Assembly (NCBI GenBank): GCA_963833835.1
Contig: CAWHZI010000002.1
Span: forward strand, 1-64,000
Direction of reading: 5' to 3'
From: Bog-532 sp963833835
Lineage (GTDB): Bacteria > Actinomycetota > Actinomycetes > Streptosporangiales > Streptosporangiaceae
Length of the DNA: 64,000 nt
The notes beneath the pieces were generated by a model. The model saw nothing but the letters and a program-made list of their open reading frames with translations, did not search any database and was not told where the DNA came from. Every line of letters starts with the position of its first letter. Positions within the stretch are counted from its first letter, which is position 1. Positions 17,569 through 25,267 of the stretch are shown here, piece after piece. Both the position numbers and the translations under genes were made by a program.

Positions 17569-18309
17569 TCAGTGCTGGGGGTGCAGCCAGGCCGAGTCCG
17601 ATCGGCCCGCCAGGTGGCTGACCACGGCGCCGGTGGCGATGGTGGCCAGGGCGATGGCGAGGGGGATGAAGGCCTGGGTGTGCCGGATCAGGACCGCGCC
17701 GATCACGGCACCGGCCAGCATGGCGGCGATCGAGACCAGGCGGCGGCCCGCCTTGGACCCCGGCCCGCCCGCCAGCGCGCTGTCGGCCGCGATACCGGTG
17801 ATGGTCAGGGTGAGCACGGTCGTGGTGAGGTCAGGGACCGCCAGGGTGCGGGCCGAGGCGTTCTGGATGCCCATGGCCAGGCCCAGCACCGCGATGAGGG
17901 CGTACCGGTAGCCCGCCGCGGGTGAGCCGCCGCTGAGGCAGGCCAGGACGACCGCGGCCGCGACGAACACGGCCTGGGCCGCAGCGGCCGTGCTGTGCAG
18001 CCGGGCCCGGTGATCGCGGTAACGCGCGCCGAGCCGGCCACCGAGCAGCGCGCCGGCGGCGAAGGCGGCGATGGCGAGGACCGAAGCGGCGATCGAGAAT
18101 CCCGGCACGCCCGCCAGCGCGAAGCCGAGGAACACCACGTTGCCGGTCATGTTGGCCACGAAGACGTGGCCGAGCACCAGGTAGCTGAACGCGTCGACCA
18201 GGCCGGTGACCAGCGTCATGCTGACCAGCAGGGGTGGCAGCGGGCCGTGCCGGCCCGTGCGGTCGGGCCGGAACGTGTCGCGGATGTCGGTCAGGAACGT
18301 TGCGCTCAT
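17569..18309 (-). CDS. DUF1275 (YoaK-like) membrane protein
   Basis: About 246 residues from ATG 18309 (an upstream TTG at 18345 is possible). The first segment MTLVTGLVDAFSYLVLGHVFVANMTGN is diagnostic of DUF1275, where the G-x-x-D-A and N-M-T-G-N motifs are conserved. About six to seven membrane segments follow, with GLAMGIQNASARTLAVPDLTTTVLT in the second half, also typical. Function is unknown; transport is likely. It is divergent from a LysR gene across a short region holding a perfect palindrome, so that regulator probably controls it. Confidence 0.85.
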   Translation of the reverse strand: MSATFLTDIRDTFRPDRTGRHGPLPPLLVSMTLVTGLVDAFSYLVLGHVFVANMTGNVVFLGFALAGVPGFSIAASVLAIAAFAAGALLGGRLGARYRDHRARLHSTAAAAQAVFVAAAVVLACLSGGSPAAGYRYALIAVLGLAMGIQNASARTLAVPDLTTTVLTLTITGIAADSALAGGPGSKAGRRLVSIAAMLAGAVIGAVLIRHTQAFIPLAIALATIATGAVVSHLAGRSDSAWLHPQH

Positions 18310-18365
18310 GTACCTAGCATCGAGGCGTACGCCGATCGTGTCCAACGATCATTATTGCTATTCAT

Positions 18366-18382
18366 CATCTATTTAATAGATG
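18366..18382. promoter_or_regulatory. LysR-type operator in divergent promoter
   Basis: CATCTAT-TTA-ATAGATG is a perfect inverted repeat with 7-base arms in an AT-rich island between the DUF1275 and LysR starts. Its size and symmetry fit a LysR-family recognition site for autoregulation and divergent control. Confidence 0.6.
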
Positions 18383-18412
18383 TCAGCCGGATCTGAGGCT
18401 TAGCCTGGAAGC

Positions 18413-19315
18413 GTGGAGATCCGCGACCTGGACTATTTCCTGGCCTGCTGCCGGACGGGAAGCTTCACCGCCGCCGCCCGCGAGGTGCACATCGTCCAAT
18501 CGGCCATGTCCAGCGCCATCGCCCGGCTCGAACACGAGCTGGGGGTCTCGCTGTTCGACCGGTCCGCGACGCCGGTCACCGTCACCGGGCACGGGGCGGC
18601 GCTGCAGGCCGGAGCCCGGCGGATCCTCGAGACGGTGCAGGCCGCCCGGGACGAGGTCGCGGCGGTGTCCGGCCGGGTCTCAGGTCCCGTCGTCCTGGGC
18701 TGCACCCTGCACACCGGCCCGCTCGACCTGGCCGCGATCGTGGGTGGCCTGCGTGATCGCCATCCCGGCGTCATCGTCCAGCTGCGCCAGTCGATCACCG
18801 GCTCCGAGGGCAACCTGCGGGCCGTCGCGGACGGCTCGATGGATATCGCGCTGACCGCCACCCCGGGCGAGCCCGGATCGGCCCCGGCGCCGCGCGGCGT
18901 GCGGCTCAGCCCCCTGGTCAGCGAGCCGCTGGTGTTCGTCTGCCCCGAAGGCCACCCGCTCGGCCGGCGTTCCCGGGTGACCGTGCCGGACCTGGCCGCC
19001 CAGACCATCCTGCGGTTCCCGCCCGGCTGGGGCGTGCGCGCCGCCGTCGATGCCGTCCTGGGCCCCAGCCCGGCCGCGATCGAGATCGCCGACTACGCCC
19101 TGATGCTGAAGCTCATCCGGGACGGCTTCGGCACCACCCTGCTCCCGGCCTCTGCCCTCAGCCACGGCCATCCCGGATTGCTGGCCGTCCCGGCCGGAGA
19201 TCCCCGGCTGGCCTGGCACCTGTCCGCCGCGATCAGCGCCAGCCGCCAGCCCACCGCCGCCACCAGCGCGCTGCTCTCGGCCCTGACCGAAGCCGCCGCC
19301 AGCCTCCCGGCCTGA
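18413..19315 (+). CDS. LysR-family transcriptional regulator
   Basis: A 300-residue protein from GTG 18413. The DNA-binding part reads IRDLDYFLACCRTGSFTAAA, then QSAMSSAIARLEHELGVSLFDR. The effector-binding half contains GPVVLGCTLHTGPLDLAAIV and GFGTTLLPASALS. It is divergent from the DUF1275 membrane gene with a palindrome between, the usual arrangement for a LysR activator and its target. A perfect hairpin follows the stop. Confidence 0.88.
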   Translation: MEIRDLDYFLACCRTGSFTAAAREVHIVQSAMSSAIARLEHELGVSLFDRSATPVTVTGHGAALQAGARRILETVQAARDEVAAVSGRVSGPVVLGCTLHTGPLDLAAIVGGLRDRHPGVIVQLRQSITGSEGNLRAVADGSMDIALTATPGEPGSAPAPRGVRLSPLVSEPLVFVCPEGHPLGRRSRVTVPDLAAQTILRFPPGWGVRAAVDAVLGPSPAAIEIADYALMLKLIRDGFGTTLLPASALSHGHPGLLAVPAGDPRLAWHLSAAISASRQPTAATSALLSALTEAAASLPA

Positions 19316-19335
19316 GCCCCGCGACCACCGCGTCC

Positions 19336-19378
19336 CACTGGAGCGTCTGCAGGGATTATCCCTGCAGACGCTCCAGTG
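19336..19378. terminator. bidirectional hairpin between convergent genes
   Basis: Two perfect 20-base arms (19336-19355 and 19359-19378; CACTGGAGCGTCTGCAGGGA and its complement) are separated by the loop TTA. It lies between the stops of the LysR and NmrA-like genes, which converge. No T run is present, so the strength of the stem must do the work. The extreme perfection suggests recent formation or selection. Confidence 0.75.
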
Positions 19379-19503
19379 AAAGCAGGGGCTGCAACTGGAG
19401 TGGCGCATGGGGCTAACGGTGGATCTGAGGTTGCTGAAGCCTTTGAGGCCCCTGGGAGGCCTGGGTGCCGAAGGGCTTTGGGGCTGGGAGCTTGAGGCTC
19501 CGG

Positions 19504-20370
19504 TTAGCGGGATGGTCGCACCTCGGCCAGCAGGTCGCCCAGCGACCGCGCTGGGCGGCCGGTGAGCTCGGCCACGGTGCCGGTGACCTGGGCGGCGTAG
19601 CCGTCGATCCCTGAGCGGCGGTAATCCTGGTACAGGCCGATCAGGGCGCCGGCGAACCACGGGGTCAGCCCGGCGCCCAGCAGCGCCTGGCGTGCGGCGT
19701 CGTCGGGCACATCGGCATAGCTGATGCGGCGCCCCAGCGCCTCGGTCAGCTTGGCCGCGACGTCGTCGTAGGACAGGGCTTCCGGCCCGGTCACGTCGTA
19801 ACCTGCGCCGGCGTGACCGGGCTCGGTCAGCACCACCGCGGCTACGGCGCCGACGTCGCGGGTGTCGACCATGCTGATCCGGGCCTGGCCGGCGTCGGCG
19901 TAGAAGGTCCCTGACCCGTCGACCGACGGGATCGTTGATTCCGGGATGTTCTGCAGGAACAGGTTGGGCCGGACGATCACGTAGGGCAGCCCGGACTTGG
20001 CCAGGTAGCGGTCACAATCGGTGTGCGCGCTGATGAATTCGGCCGCCGGTGAGTCCCGGTCGGCGCCCAGGATCGAGCTGCGTACCAGGAGCTGAACCTG
20101 GGTCCGGCGGGCGGCGTCGATGGCGTTGCGGTGCCAGCGGGCCGCATCGGGATGCGGGCTGGACAGGAGGAACACCTGGTCGGCCCCCATCATCGCCGCG
20201 ACCAGCGAGCCTTCGTCGGCGAGGTCGCCGGTGACGGCTTCGGCTCCGTCCGGACGGGCCGCCGCGGGCTCACCGGCCCGGGTCAGCACCCGGACCTGCT
20301 GACCCCGGTCCAGCAGCTCCGGGATGAGGGCGGCGCCGATCTTGCTGCGCCCGCCGATGACGAGGATCAA
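19504..20370 (-). CDS. NmrA-like NAD(P)-binding protein
   Basis: About 288 residues from TTG 20370; an open frame extends to 20472 without a better start. The N-terminus ILVIGGRSKIGAALIPELLD is an atypical Rossmann motif of the NmrA/HSCARG branch. QLLVRSSILGAD and YVIVRPNLFLQNIPES follow the quinone-oxidoreductase-2-like members. There is no SDR Tyr-x-x-x-Lys pair, so it is either a redox sensor or an azoreductase-like quinone reductase. It is divergent from a LysR gene with an operator-like palindrome between. Confidence 0.78.
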   Translation of the reverse strand: MILVIGGRSKIGAALIPELLDRGQQVRVLTRAGEPAAARPDGAEAVTGDLADEGSLVAAMMGADQVFLLSSPHPDAARWHRNAIDAARRTQVQLLVRSSILGADRDSPAAEFISAHTDCDRYLAKSGLPYVIVRPNLFLQNIPESTIPSVDGSGTFYADAGQARISMVDTRDVGAVAAVVLTEPGHAGAGYDVTGPEALSYDDVAAKLTEALGRRISYADVPDDAARQALLGAGLTPWFAGALIGLYQDYRRSGIDGYAAQVTGTVAELTGRPARSLGDLLAEVRPSR

Positions 20371-20476
20371 TGCCCTGCTCCGTTCGTCACTGGCCGTTCC
20401 CGGCCGGCCCGGCCCGCCCGGCGCGGTCCAGGTGCCTGGTCCCAACCTGGGGGCCGTGGCCGGGCTGATCAAGGCG

Positions 20477-20494
20477 CAATCCCTGATCGGATTG
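20477..20494. promoter_or_regulatory. LysR-type operator candidate
   Basis: CAATCC-CTGATC-GGATTG is a perfect inverted repeat with 6-base arms. It lies 18 bp before the LysR start and about 107 bp before the NmrA-like start, the right place for shared control of the two divergent genes. Confidence 0.6.
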
Positions 20495-20511
20495 ATTAGG
20501 GTTATTGATTG

Positions 20512-21411
20512 ATGTGGCGCGACCTGGAGCTACGCGAGCTGCGGATCTTCCTTGCGCTGGCTGAAGAGCTCCACTTCGGCCGGACGGCCGCCCGGCTGGG
20601 TATCTCCCAGCCCGGCGTGAGCGAAGCCGTGCGGGTTCTCGAATCCCGCCTCGGCGTCAAGGTCTTCGACCGGACCAGCCGCCGGGTCAGCCTCACCCCC
20701 GCGGGCGAGCAGCTCAGGGACGACCTCGTACCCGCGCTGGCGGCCCTGGACCAGGCCCTGGCCCGGACCAGCGCGCTGTCTCAAGCCGTCCGCGGGTTGC
20801 TGCGGGTTGGATTCGTCCTCACCGCTGAGGGCCCGGCTCTCAGCCGGCTCACCGCCGCCTTCCAGGCCCGCTATCCAGCCTGCGAGATCCGGCTTCAGGA
20901 GGTCGAGACCTTCGACGCCTACCGGTTGCTGCGCCGGGGAGACATCGACGTCTTGTGCAACTGGCTCGCCGTCGACGAACCAGATCTCGTGGCCGGACAC
21001 GCGTTCGCTTACTACCAGCGGGCCCTGGCCGTGGCGGCTACGCACCGGTTCGTCGGCCGCCAGGCCGTCTCCATCGAGGACCTGGCCGACGAGGAGGTGG
21101 CCGAACTCCCGTCGTCCACCCCGCCCGCGGTCTACGACCTGCTCATGCCTCCGCGCACGCCGACGGGACGCCCGATCCGCCGTACCCAGCCCGTCCAGAC
21201 GATCAACGAGATCCTCTCGCTGGTGGCCCGCGGGCGCATTGTGCACCCGACCAGTTCCACCGTTCCCCTCTTCAACCGCGACGACGTCGTCCTGATCCCC
21301 ATCGCGGGCCTGCCCCCACTGCCCCTCGGTCTGGTCTGGTGCGCCAGCCGGGAGAACCCGCGCATCCGCGCCCTCAACGAAATCGCCGGCACCATGACGC
21401 CACCGTCCTGA
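20512..21411 (+). CDS. LysR-family transcriptional regulator
   Basis: A 299-residue protein starting at ATG 20512. The winged helix region reads LRELRIFLALAEELHFGRTA, then LGISQPGVSEAVRVLESRLG. The effector half begins GLLRVGFVLTAEGPALSRLTAAF and resembles regulators of catabolic or NAD(P)-dependent enzymes. The divergent NmrA-like gene and the CAATCC/GGATTG palindrome suggest it controls that gene and itself. Confidence 0.88.
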   Translation: MWRDLELRELRIFLALAEELHFGRTAARLGISQPGVSEAVRVLESRLGVKVFDRTSRRVSLTPAGEQLRDDLVPALAALDQALARTSALSQAVRGLLRVGFVLTAEGPALSRLTAAFQARYPACEIRLQEVETFDAYRLLRRGDIDVLCNWLAVDEPDLVAGHAFAYYQRALAVAATHRFVGRQAVSIEDLADEEVAELPSSTPPAVYDLLMPPRTPTGRPIRRTQPVQTINEILSLVARGRIVHPTSSTVPLFNRDDVVLIPIAGLPPLPLGLVWCASRENPRIRALNEIAGTMTPPS

Positions 21412-21537
21412 TCGCCACGCCGGGCTCCCGTGTGCCTTCGGTGTGGAGCAGCGCGCGCAGTACGCACCTGGCCGCCCGGATCGGCGCGCTGGTCACACCG
21501 CCATCGTCGCCCACCAGTACCCGCGAGACCAGGAGTC

Positions 21538-22155
21538 CTAGCCGAGCACGTCCGTTACCAGCCCGTCGGTGAAGGCGGCTGAGATCGGGCCGCTGGTGAC
21601 CAGGGCGCGGTAGTAGACGGGCCCGAGGAGGGCATCGAGCGCCCGGTCGGCGTCCAGGTCCGGCGGCAGTTCACCGGAGGCCACGCCCCGGGCCAGCATC
21701 GCGCGCTCCTCGTCCCGGCGGGGGTCCAGATAACGAGCGTGGAACACACCCGCCATCTCCGCGTCGTGCTGGGCCTCGCCGATCAGCGCCAGCAGCACCT
21801 GCCCGGCCGGGTCGCCGGTGATGAAGGCGGCCAGCCGGCGCAGATACTGGCGGGCGTCCTCGATCGCCGAGCCCGTCTCCGGCAGGGCCAGGTTCTCCTG
21901 CGAGTCCTCGATCAGCGTGTCGAGCAGCACCTCGACCTTGGACGGCCACCAGCGATAGATGGTCTGCTTGGCCACCCCCGCCCGGGCGGCGATCCCTTCG
22001 ATCGTCACCCCGGCGAAACCGCGCTCGGCCAGCAGGTCGTCGGCCGCGTGCAGCACCGCGATGCGGGCCTGCTCGTTGCGCCGGTGCGGCGCGCGGCCCT
22101 TCGGGGCGCCCGTGGCGGGGGAGTCGGGCCCCGGGGTCGTCGTCGGCTGTGGCAT
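21538..22155 (-). CDS. TetR-family transcriptional regulator
   Basis: A 205-residue protein. Its N-terminal helix-turn-helix reads AVLHAADDLLAERGFAGVTIEG, then IAARAGVAKQTIYRWWPSKVEVLLD. The YRWWPSK form and the C-terminal domain (RQYLRRLAAFITGDPAGQVLLALIGE) mark the TetR_C_11-like branch. A perfect 14-bp palindrome lies about 40 bp upstream of the start and is likely its own operator. It is convergent with the LysR gene. What else it controls is not evident. Confidence 0.88.
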   Translation of the reverse strand: MPQPTTTPGPDSPATGAPKGRAPHRRNEQARIAVLHAADDLLAERGFAGVTIEGIAARAGVAKQTIYRWWPSKVEVLLDTLIEDSQENLALPETGSAIEDARQYLRRLAAFITGDPAGQVLLALIGEAQHDAEMAGVFHARYLDPRRDEERAMLARGVASGELPPDLDADRALDALLGPVYYRALVTSGPISAAFTDGLVTDVLG

Positions 22156-22191
22156 GACCGGATCATGCTAGCTCGACGCCTGCTTGTAAAG

Positions 22192-22205
22192 ACGCAACGT
22201 TGCGT
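22192..22205. promoter_or_regulatory. TetR operator (perfect palindrome)
   Basis: ACGCAACGTTGCGT is a perfect 14-base palindrome located 37-50 bp upstream of the TetR start at 22155. Such sites with CAACGTTG cores are typical TetR operators, so autoregulation is likely. Confidence 0.75.
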
Positions 22206-22210
22206 TTTAT

Positions 22211-22264
22211 ACCGAGGCCTCGCGCGTGGCTAGACCGAGGCCTCGCGCGTGGCTATACCGAGGC
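22211..22264. repeat. 23-bp tandem repeat at end of DUF4126 gene
   Basis: Two full units of ACCGAGGCCTCGCGCGTGGC plus three bases lie at 22211-22233 and 22234-22256, followed by the first nine bases of a third. The stop codon of the minus-strand DUF4126 gene (22253-22255) lies at the right edge. The units look like duplicated copies of the gene's 3' end, since each can encode the same ATREASV-like tail. Confidence 0.8.
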
Positions 22265-22771
22265 CGGGCGGGCGGCCGCAGTGGCCAGGGTGACGGCGGT
22301 CGCGTCCTCCATGACGGCGCCGATCCAGTCGTGACCGAACCGTTCGGCGGCCCAGGCTCGCCAGCGCGAGCCGAGCCAGGAGGTGGCCAGCGCGGCGCCG
22401 ACACTGGCCGCGACGCAGCCCGTCAGCTGGGCTGGGCTGTCGTCCCCGGGGGCCCGGCGGGCGATGACCACTCCCGAGGCGGCCGCTGCGGCCAGCCTGC
22501 TGCCCAGGCCGGGCGGGGACAGGCGGCTGGGCGCGCTGGGCAGCTTGTCCGCTGCGATTTCTGCCGTCGCCGCCAGCCCGGCGACGGCTTTGACCCACGG
22601 CCGGCCGAGGGCGCGATCAGGCTGCCGCTTGGCGTCGCCGGGGGTGGCCAGGATCAGCGCGGCCAGGCCGGTGAGCGAGCGGGATCCGGTGGCCGCCCCG
22701 GCCAGAGCGGCGTGCACAGGTCCCAGCGTCATGGCGACCGCTCTACCCCGGCCTTCGACCTGCAAACTCAT
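22253..22771 (-). CDS. DUF4126-like membrane protein
   Basis: About 172 residues from ATG 22771; an open frame continues to 22840. Features of the DUF4126 group are GSRSLTGLAALILAT near the start, AVAGLAATAEIAADKLPSAPSRL in the middle, and a final VMEDATAVTLATAAARP. Four weakly hydrophobic segments alternate with Ala/Gly-rich turns. The function is unknown. It is divergent from the DUF72 gene, with 43 bp between starts. Confidence 0.65.
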   Translation of the reverse strand: MSLQVEGRGRAVAMTLGPVHAALAGAATGSRSLTGLAALILATPGDAKRQPDRALGRPWVKAVAGLAATAEIAADKLPSAPSRLSPPGLGSRLAAAAASGVVIARRAPGDDSPAQLTGCVAASVGAALATSWLGSRWRAWAAERFGHDWIGAVMEDATAVTLATAAARPASV

Positions 22772-22814
22772 CGCCGCAGCGCGAGTGTCGGCCCGGCCCA
22801 GTAGCCTCGGGCCT

Positions 22815-23681
22815 ATGGAACTCCACGTCGGCTGCGCCATGTGGAGCTACGCCCCCTGGCAGGGCCGTTACCTGCCCCGCTCGCTGGGCCCGCGGGACCG
22901 CCTCCGGGCCTACGCGACCTGGTGCAACGCCGTGGAGGGCAACACGACCTTCTACGCCACACCGGCCCAAGGCACGGTGGAGTCGTGGGCCGGGCAGACC
23001 GGCGCGGACTTCCGGTTCATCCTCAAGCTGCCGAAGCTGGTCACCCACGAGCGCCACCTGGCCGACGTCGGCGACCCGATGCGCACCTTCCTGGCCGCGG
23101 TCGAGCCGCTCGGGCCGCGGGCGCACGCGCTCTGGATCCAGCTGCCGCCGTCGTTCAGCCCGGCCGACCTGGGCACGCTGACCGGTTTCCTGCGCCGGTT
23201 GCCGCGCGGGTACCGGTACTGCGCCGAGGTCCGGCACCGCGCGTTCTTCGACGAGCCGCGCTCGGCTCAGCAGCTGGAGCGGGTCCTGGCCGAGGTGGGC
23301 GCCGAGTGGGTCACCTTCGACACCACCGTCCTGTTCGACGGGGCGCCGGCCAGCGCGGCCGAGCGGGAGTCGTGGGCCAAGAAGCCGCGGCTGCCCCGCC
23401 GGAGCCGGGCCCTGACCGCCCATCCCATGGTCCGTTACATCGGCCGGGACGACCCGGCCCGTACGATCGCCGGGTGGCAGCCCTGGCTGGCCACGGTGGC
23501 CGGCTGGCTGCGCGAGGGGCGTTCCCCGACCGTGTTCATCCACACGCCCGACAACGTCGACGCGCCCGAGCTGGCCCGGCGGTTCCACGGCGAGGTGCGG
23601 GCCCTGGTGCCCGAGGTCGAGCCGCTCCCGGACCCGGCGCGCCCGGACCCGGCCCCCGCAGAACCGCTCACCCTGTTCTGA
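22815..23681 (+). CDS. DUF72 family protein
   Basis: A 288-residue TIM-barrel-like protein starting at ATG 22815; the open frame reaching back to 22383 is an artefact. HVGCAMWSYAPWQGRYLP opens the protein, and NAVEGNTTFYATPAQGTVESWA carries the conserved E-N-T-F-Y block. FRFILKLPKLVTHERHL, WIQLPPSF and RYCAEVRHRAFF follow in the usual DUF72 order. DUF72 proteins (YecE-like) have no firmly known activity, though the barrel resembles sugar-phosphate and endonuclease-IV-like enzymes. The C-terminus is Pro-rich. Confidence 0.88.
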   Translation: MELHVGCAMWSYAPWQGRYLPRSLGPRDRLRAYATWCNAVEGNTTFYATPAQGTVESWAGQTGADFRFILKLPKLVTHERHLADVGDPMRTFLAAVEPLGPRAHALWIQLPPSFSPADLGTLTGFLRRLPRGYRYCAEVRHRAFFDEPRSAQQLERVLAEVGAEWVTFDTTVLFDGAPASAAERESWAKKPRLPRRSRALTAHPMVRYIGRDDPARTIAGWQPWLATVAGWLREGRSPTVFIHTPDNVDAPELARRFHGEVRALVPEVEPLPDPARPDPAPAEPLTLF

Positions 23682-23717
23682 TAAGTAGGGACATCACACC
23701 TGTCCCGAGGGGGAGTC

Positions 23718-24455
23718 ATGAAGATCGACGGATCGGTGGCCCTCGTCACCGGCGCCAATCGCGGGCTCGGCCAGGCCTTCGCCCGTGAGCTGGTCCGCCG
23801 GGGCGCGGCCAAGGTCTACGGCGCCGCCCGGCACCCGGACGCCGTCACCGGCGACGGGATCACCCCGGTCGCCCTCGACATCACCCGCCCGGAGCAGGTG
23901 GCTGCGGTGGCGCGGCAGTGCGCCGACGTCAGCCTGCTGGTCAACAACGCCGGCGTCATGAAGGCCAGCACGTTCCTGGACGCCCCGAACCTGGACGCGG
24001 CCCAGCTGGAGATGGCGACGAACTACTTCGGCACGCTGAGCATGTGCCGGGCCTTCGCCCCGGTCCTCGGGGCCAACGGCGGCGGCGCGCTGGTCAACAT
24101 GCTCTCGGTCAGCAGCTTCTACACCAACCCGTTCGAGGCCTCCTACTCGGCGTCCAAGGCCGCGGCCTGGGCGCTGACCAACGGGGTCCGCACCGAGGTG
24201 CACCACCAGGGCACGCTGGTGGTCGCGGTGCACGCGGCCTTCATCGACACCGAGATGGCCGCCCTGGCCAGCGGGCCCAAGATCAGCCCGGATTCGGTCG
24301 CCCAGCAGACGTTCGACGCGGTGGAGGCCGGGCGGATCGAGGTACTCGCGGACGAGCGGACCCAGTACGTCAAGGCCTCGCTGGCCCGCGATCACGAGCT
24401 GCTCTACCCGCCCATCGAGCAGTTCTGGGATGCCGCCGTAGCCTCCCGCAGCTAG
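23718..24455 (+). CDS. short-chain dehydrogenase/reductase
   Basis: A 245-residue classical SDR. TGANRGLGQAFARELV is the cofactor turn (residues 11-26), NNAGVMKAS lies near 77, and SVSSFYTNPFEASYSASKAAAW holds the Ser and Tyr-x-x-x-Lys catalytic residues. The TGANRGLG form and short substrate loop fit a broad-specificity carbonyl reductase. It starts at ATG 23718 behind GAGGGGGAG and follows the DUF72 gene after 36 bp, possibly in one transcript. Confidence 0.88.
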   Translation: MKIDGSVALVTGANRGLGQAFARELVRRGAAKVYGAARHPDAVTGDGITPVALDITRPEQVAAVARQCADVSLLVNNAGVMKASTFLDAPNLDAAQLEMATNYFGTLSMCRAFAPVLGANGGGALVNMLSVSSFYTNPFEASYSASKAAAWALTNGVRTEVHHQGTLVVAVHAAFIDTEMAALASGPKISPDSVAQQTFDAVEAGRIEVLADERTQYVKASLARDHELLYPPIEQFWDAAVASRS

Positions 24456-24602
24456 GTTCAGCCAGTTAGAGCTGCCCCACGGTTAACCAGTACGAATTCG
24501 CCGCCGCCAGGTAGTCGTGACCCGCCTGGCGGCGTTGCGCCAAAACGGCCTCAAGTTGCTGCGCACGGCGCGTTTCGGCGCGGGCCCTTCTTGGCAAGGA
24601 AT

Positions 24603-24626
24603 CTGTCGCAATGTTACTGTCGCAAT
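24603..24626 (+). promoter_or_regulatory. paired direct repeats before ArsR-type gene
   Basis: CTGTCGCAAT occurs at 24603-24612 and again at 24617-24626, directly against the ATG at 24627. Spacing is 14 bp between repeat starts. There is no Shine-Dalgarno sequence, so the transcript may be leaderless, with the repeats acting as an autoregulatory site over the promoter. Confidence 0.5.
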
Positions 24627-25262
24627 ATGTCTTGCGAGAACGAAACGACAGCACCGGAGACTCCAGCAGCGGCCAGCCGTCCGCGGGAGCTGACCGACCC
24701 GCGCACCATGCGGGCCATTACGCACCCGGTCCGGCAGGCACTGCTCGAGCTTCTCCTGACCGAAGGTCCGCTCACCGCCACCCAGGCGGGGGAGCGGATC
24801 GGCGAGCCGCCGAACACGTGCTCGTTCCACTTCCGGCAGCTGGCCAAGTACGGGTTCGTCGAGGAAGCCGGGAAGGGACCGGGGCGGACCCGGCCCTGGC
24901 GGCTCAGCAACGCCGGGATGCGGTTCACCGACCTGCATGAGGACGCCGAGACCGCGCTGGCCGCGCGGGCCCTGGACCGGATGCTGCGTGAGCGGTACTT
25001 CACCCGGCTACAGGCCTTCTACGACACCCGGTCCAGCTATCCGCGGCGGTGGCAGGAGGTGACCGGCGGCAGTGAGTTCCTCTTGCACGTCTCGCCCGAG
25101 GAACTGCACGCGCTGGACGAGCAGATCAGCGGGCTGCTGCTGCAGTACCGCGACCGGATCACCGACCCGGCCCTGCGGCCGGCGGACTCGCTGCCGGTCG
25201 AGGTGCTGCTGTTCGCCTACCCCATCCGCCCCCCGGACAGGCCAGCGGAGCCGGAGGGATAG
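24627..25262 (+). CDS. ArsR-like winged-helix regulator
   Basis: About 211 residues from ATG 24627. The N-terminal winged helix reads RTMRAITHPVRQALLELLLT, then TATQAGERIGEPPNTCSFHFRQL, then KYGFVEEAGKGPGRTRPW; this is the HTH_20/ArsR form. The C-terminal 120 residues are helical with no metal-binding Cys cluster. It precedes an MFS transporter by 5 bp, the usual layout for a regulator and its exporter. Confidence 0.85.
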   Translation: MSCENETTAPETPAAASRPRELTDPRTMRAITHPVRQALLELLLTEGPLTATQAGERIGEPPNTCSFHFRQLAKYGFVEEAGKGPGRTRPWRLSNAGMRFTDLHEDAETALAARALDRMLRERYFTRLQAFYDTRSSYPRRWQEVTGGSEFLLHVSPEELHALDEQISGLLLQYRDRITDPALRPADSLPVEVLLFAYPIRPPDRPAEPEG

Positions 25263-25267
25263 TCGCG

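Noticed and set aside
22383..22814. N-terminal extension of the DUF72 protein
   Set aside because: The family normally starts at the strand HVGCAMWSY. The extra frame is antisense to the DUF4126-like gene.
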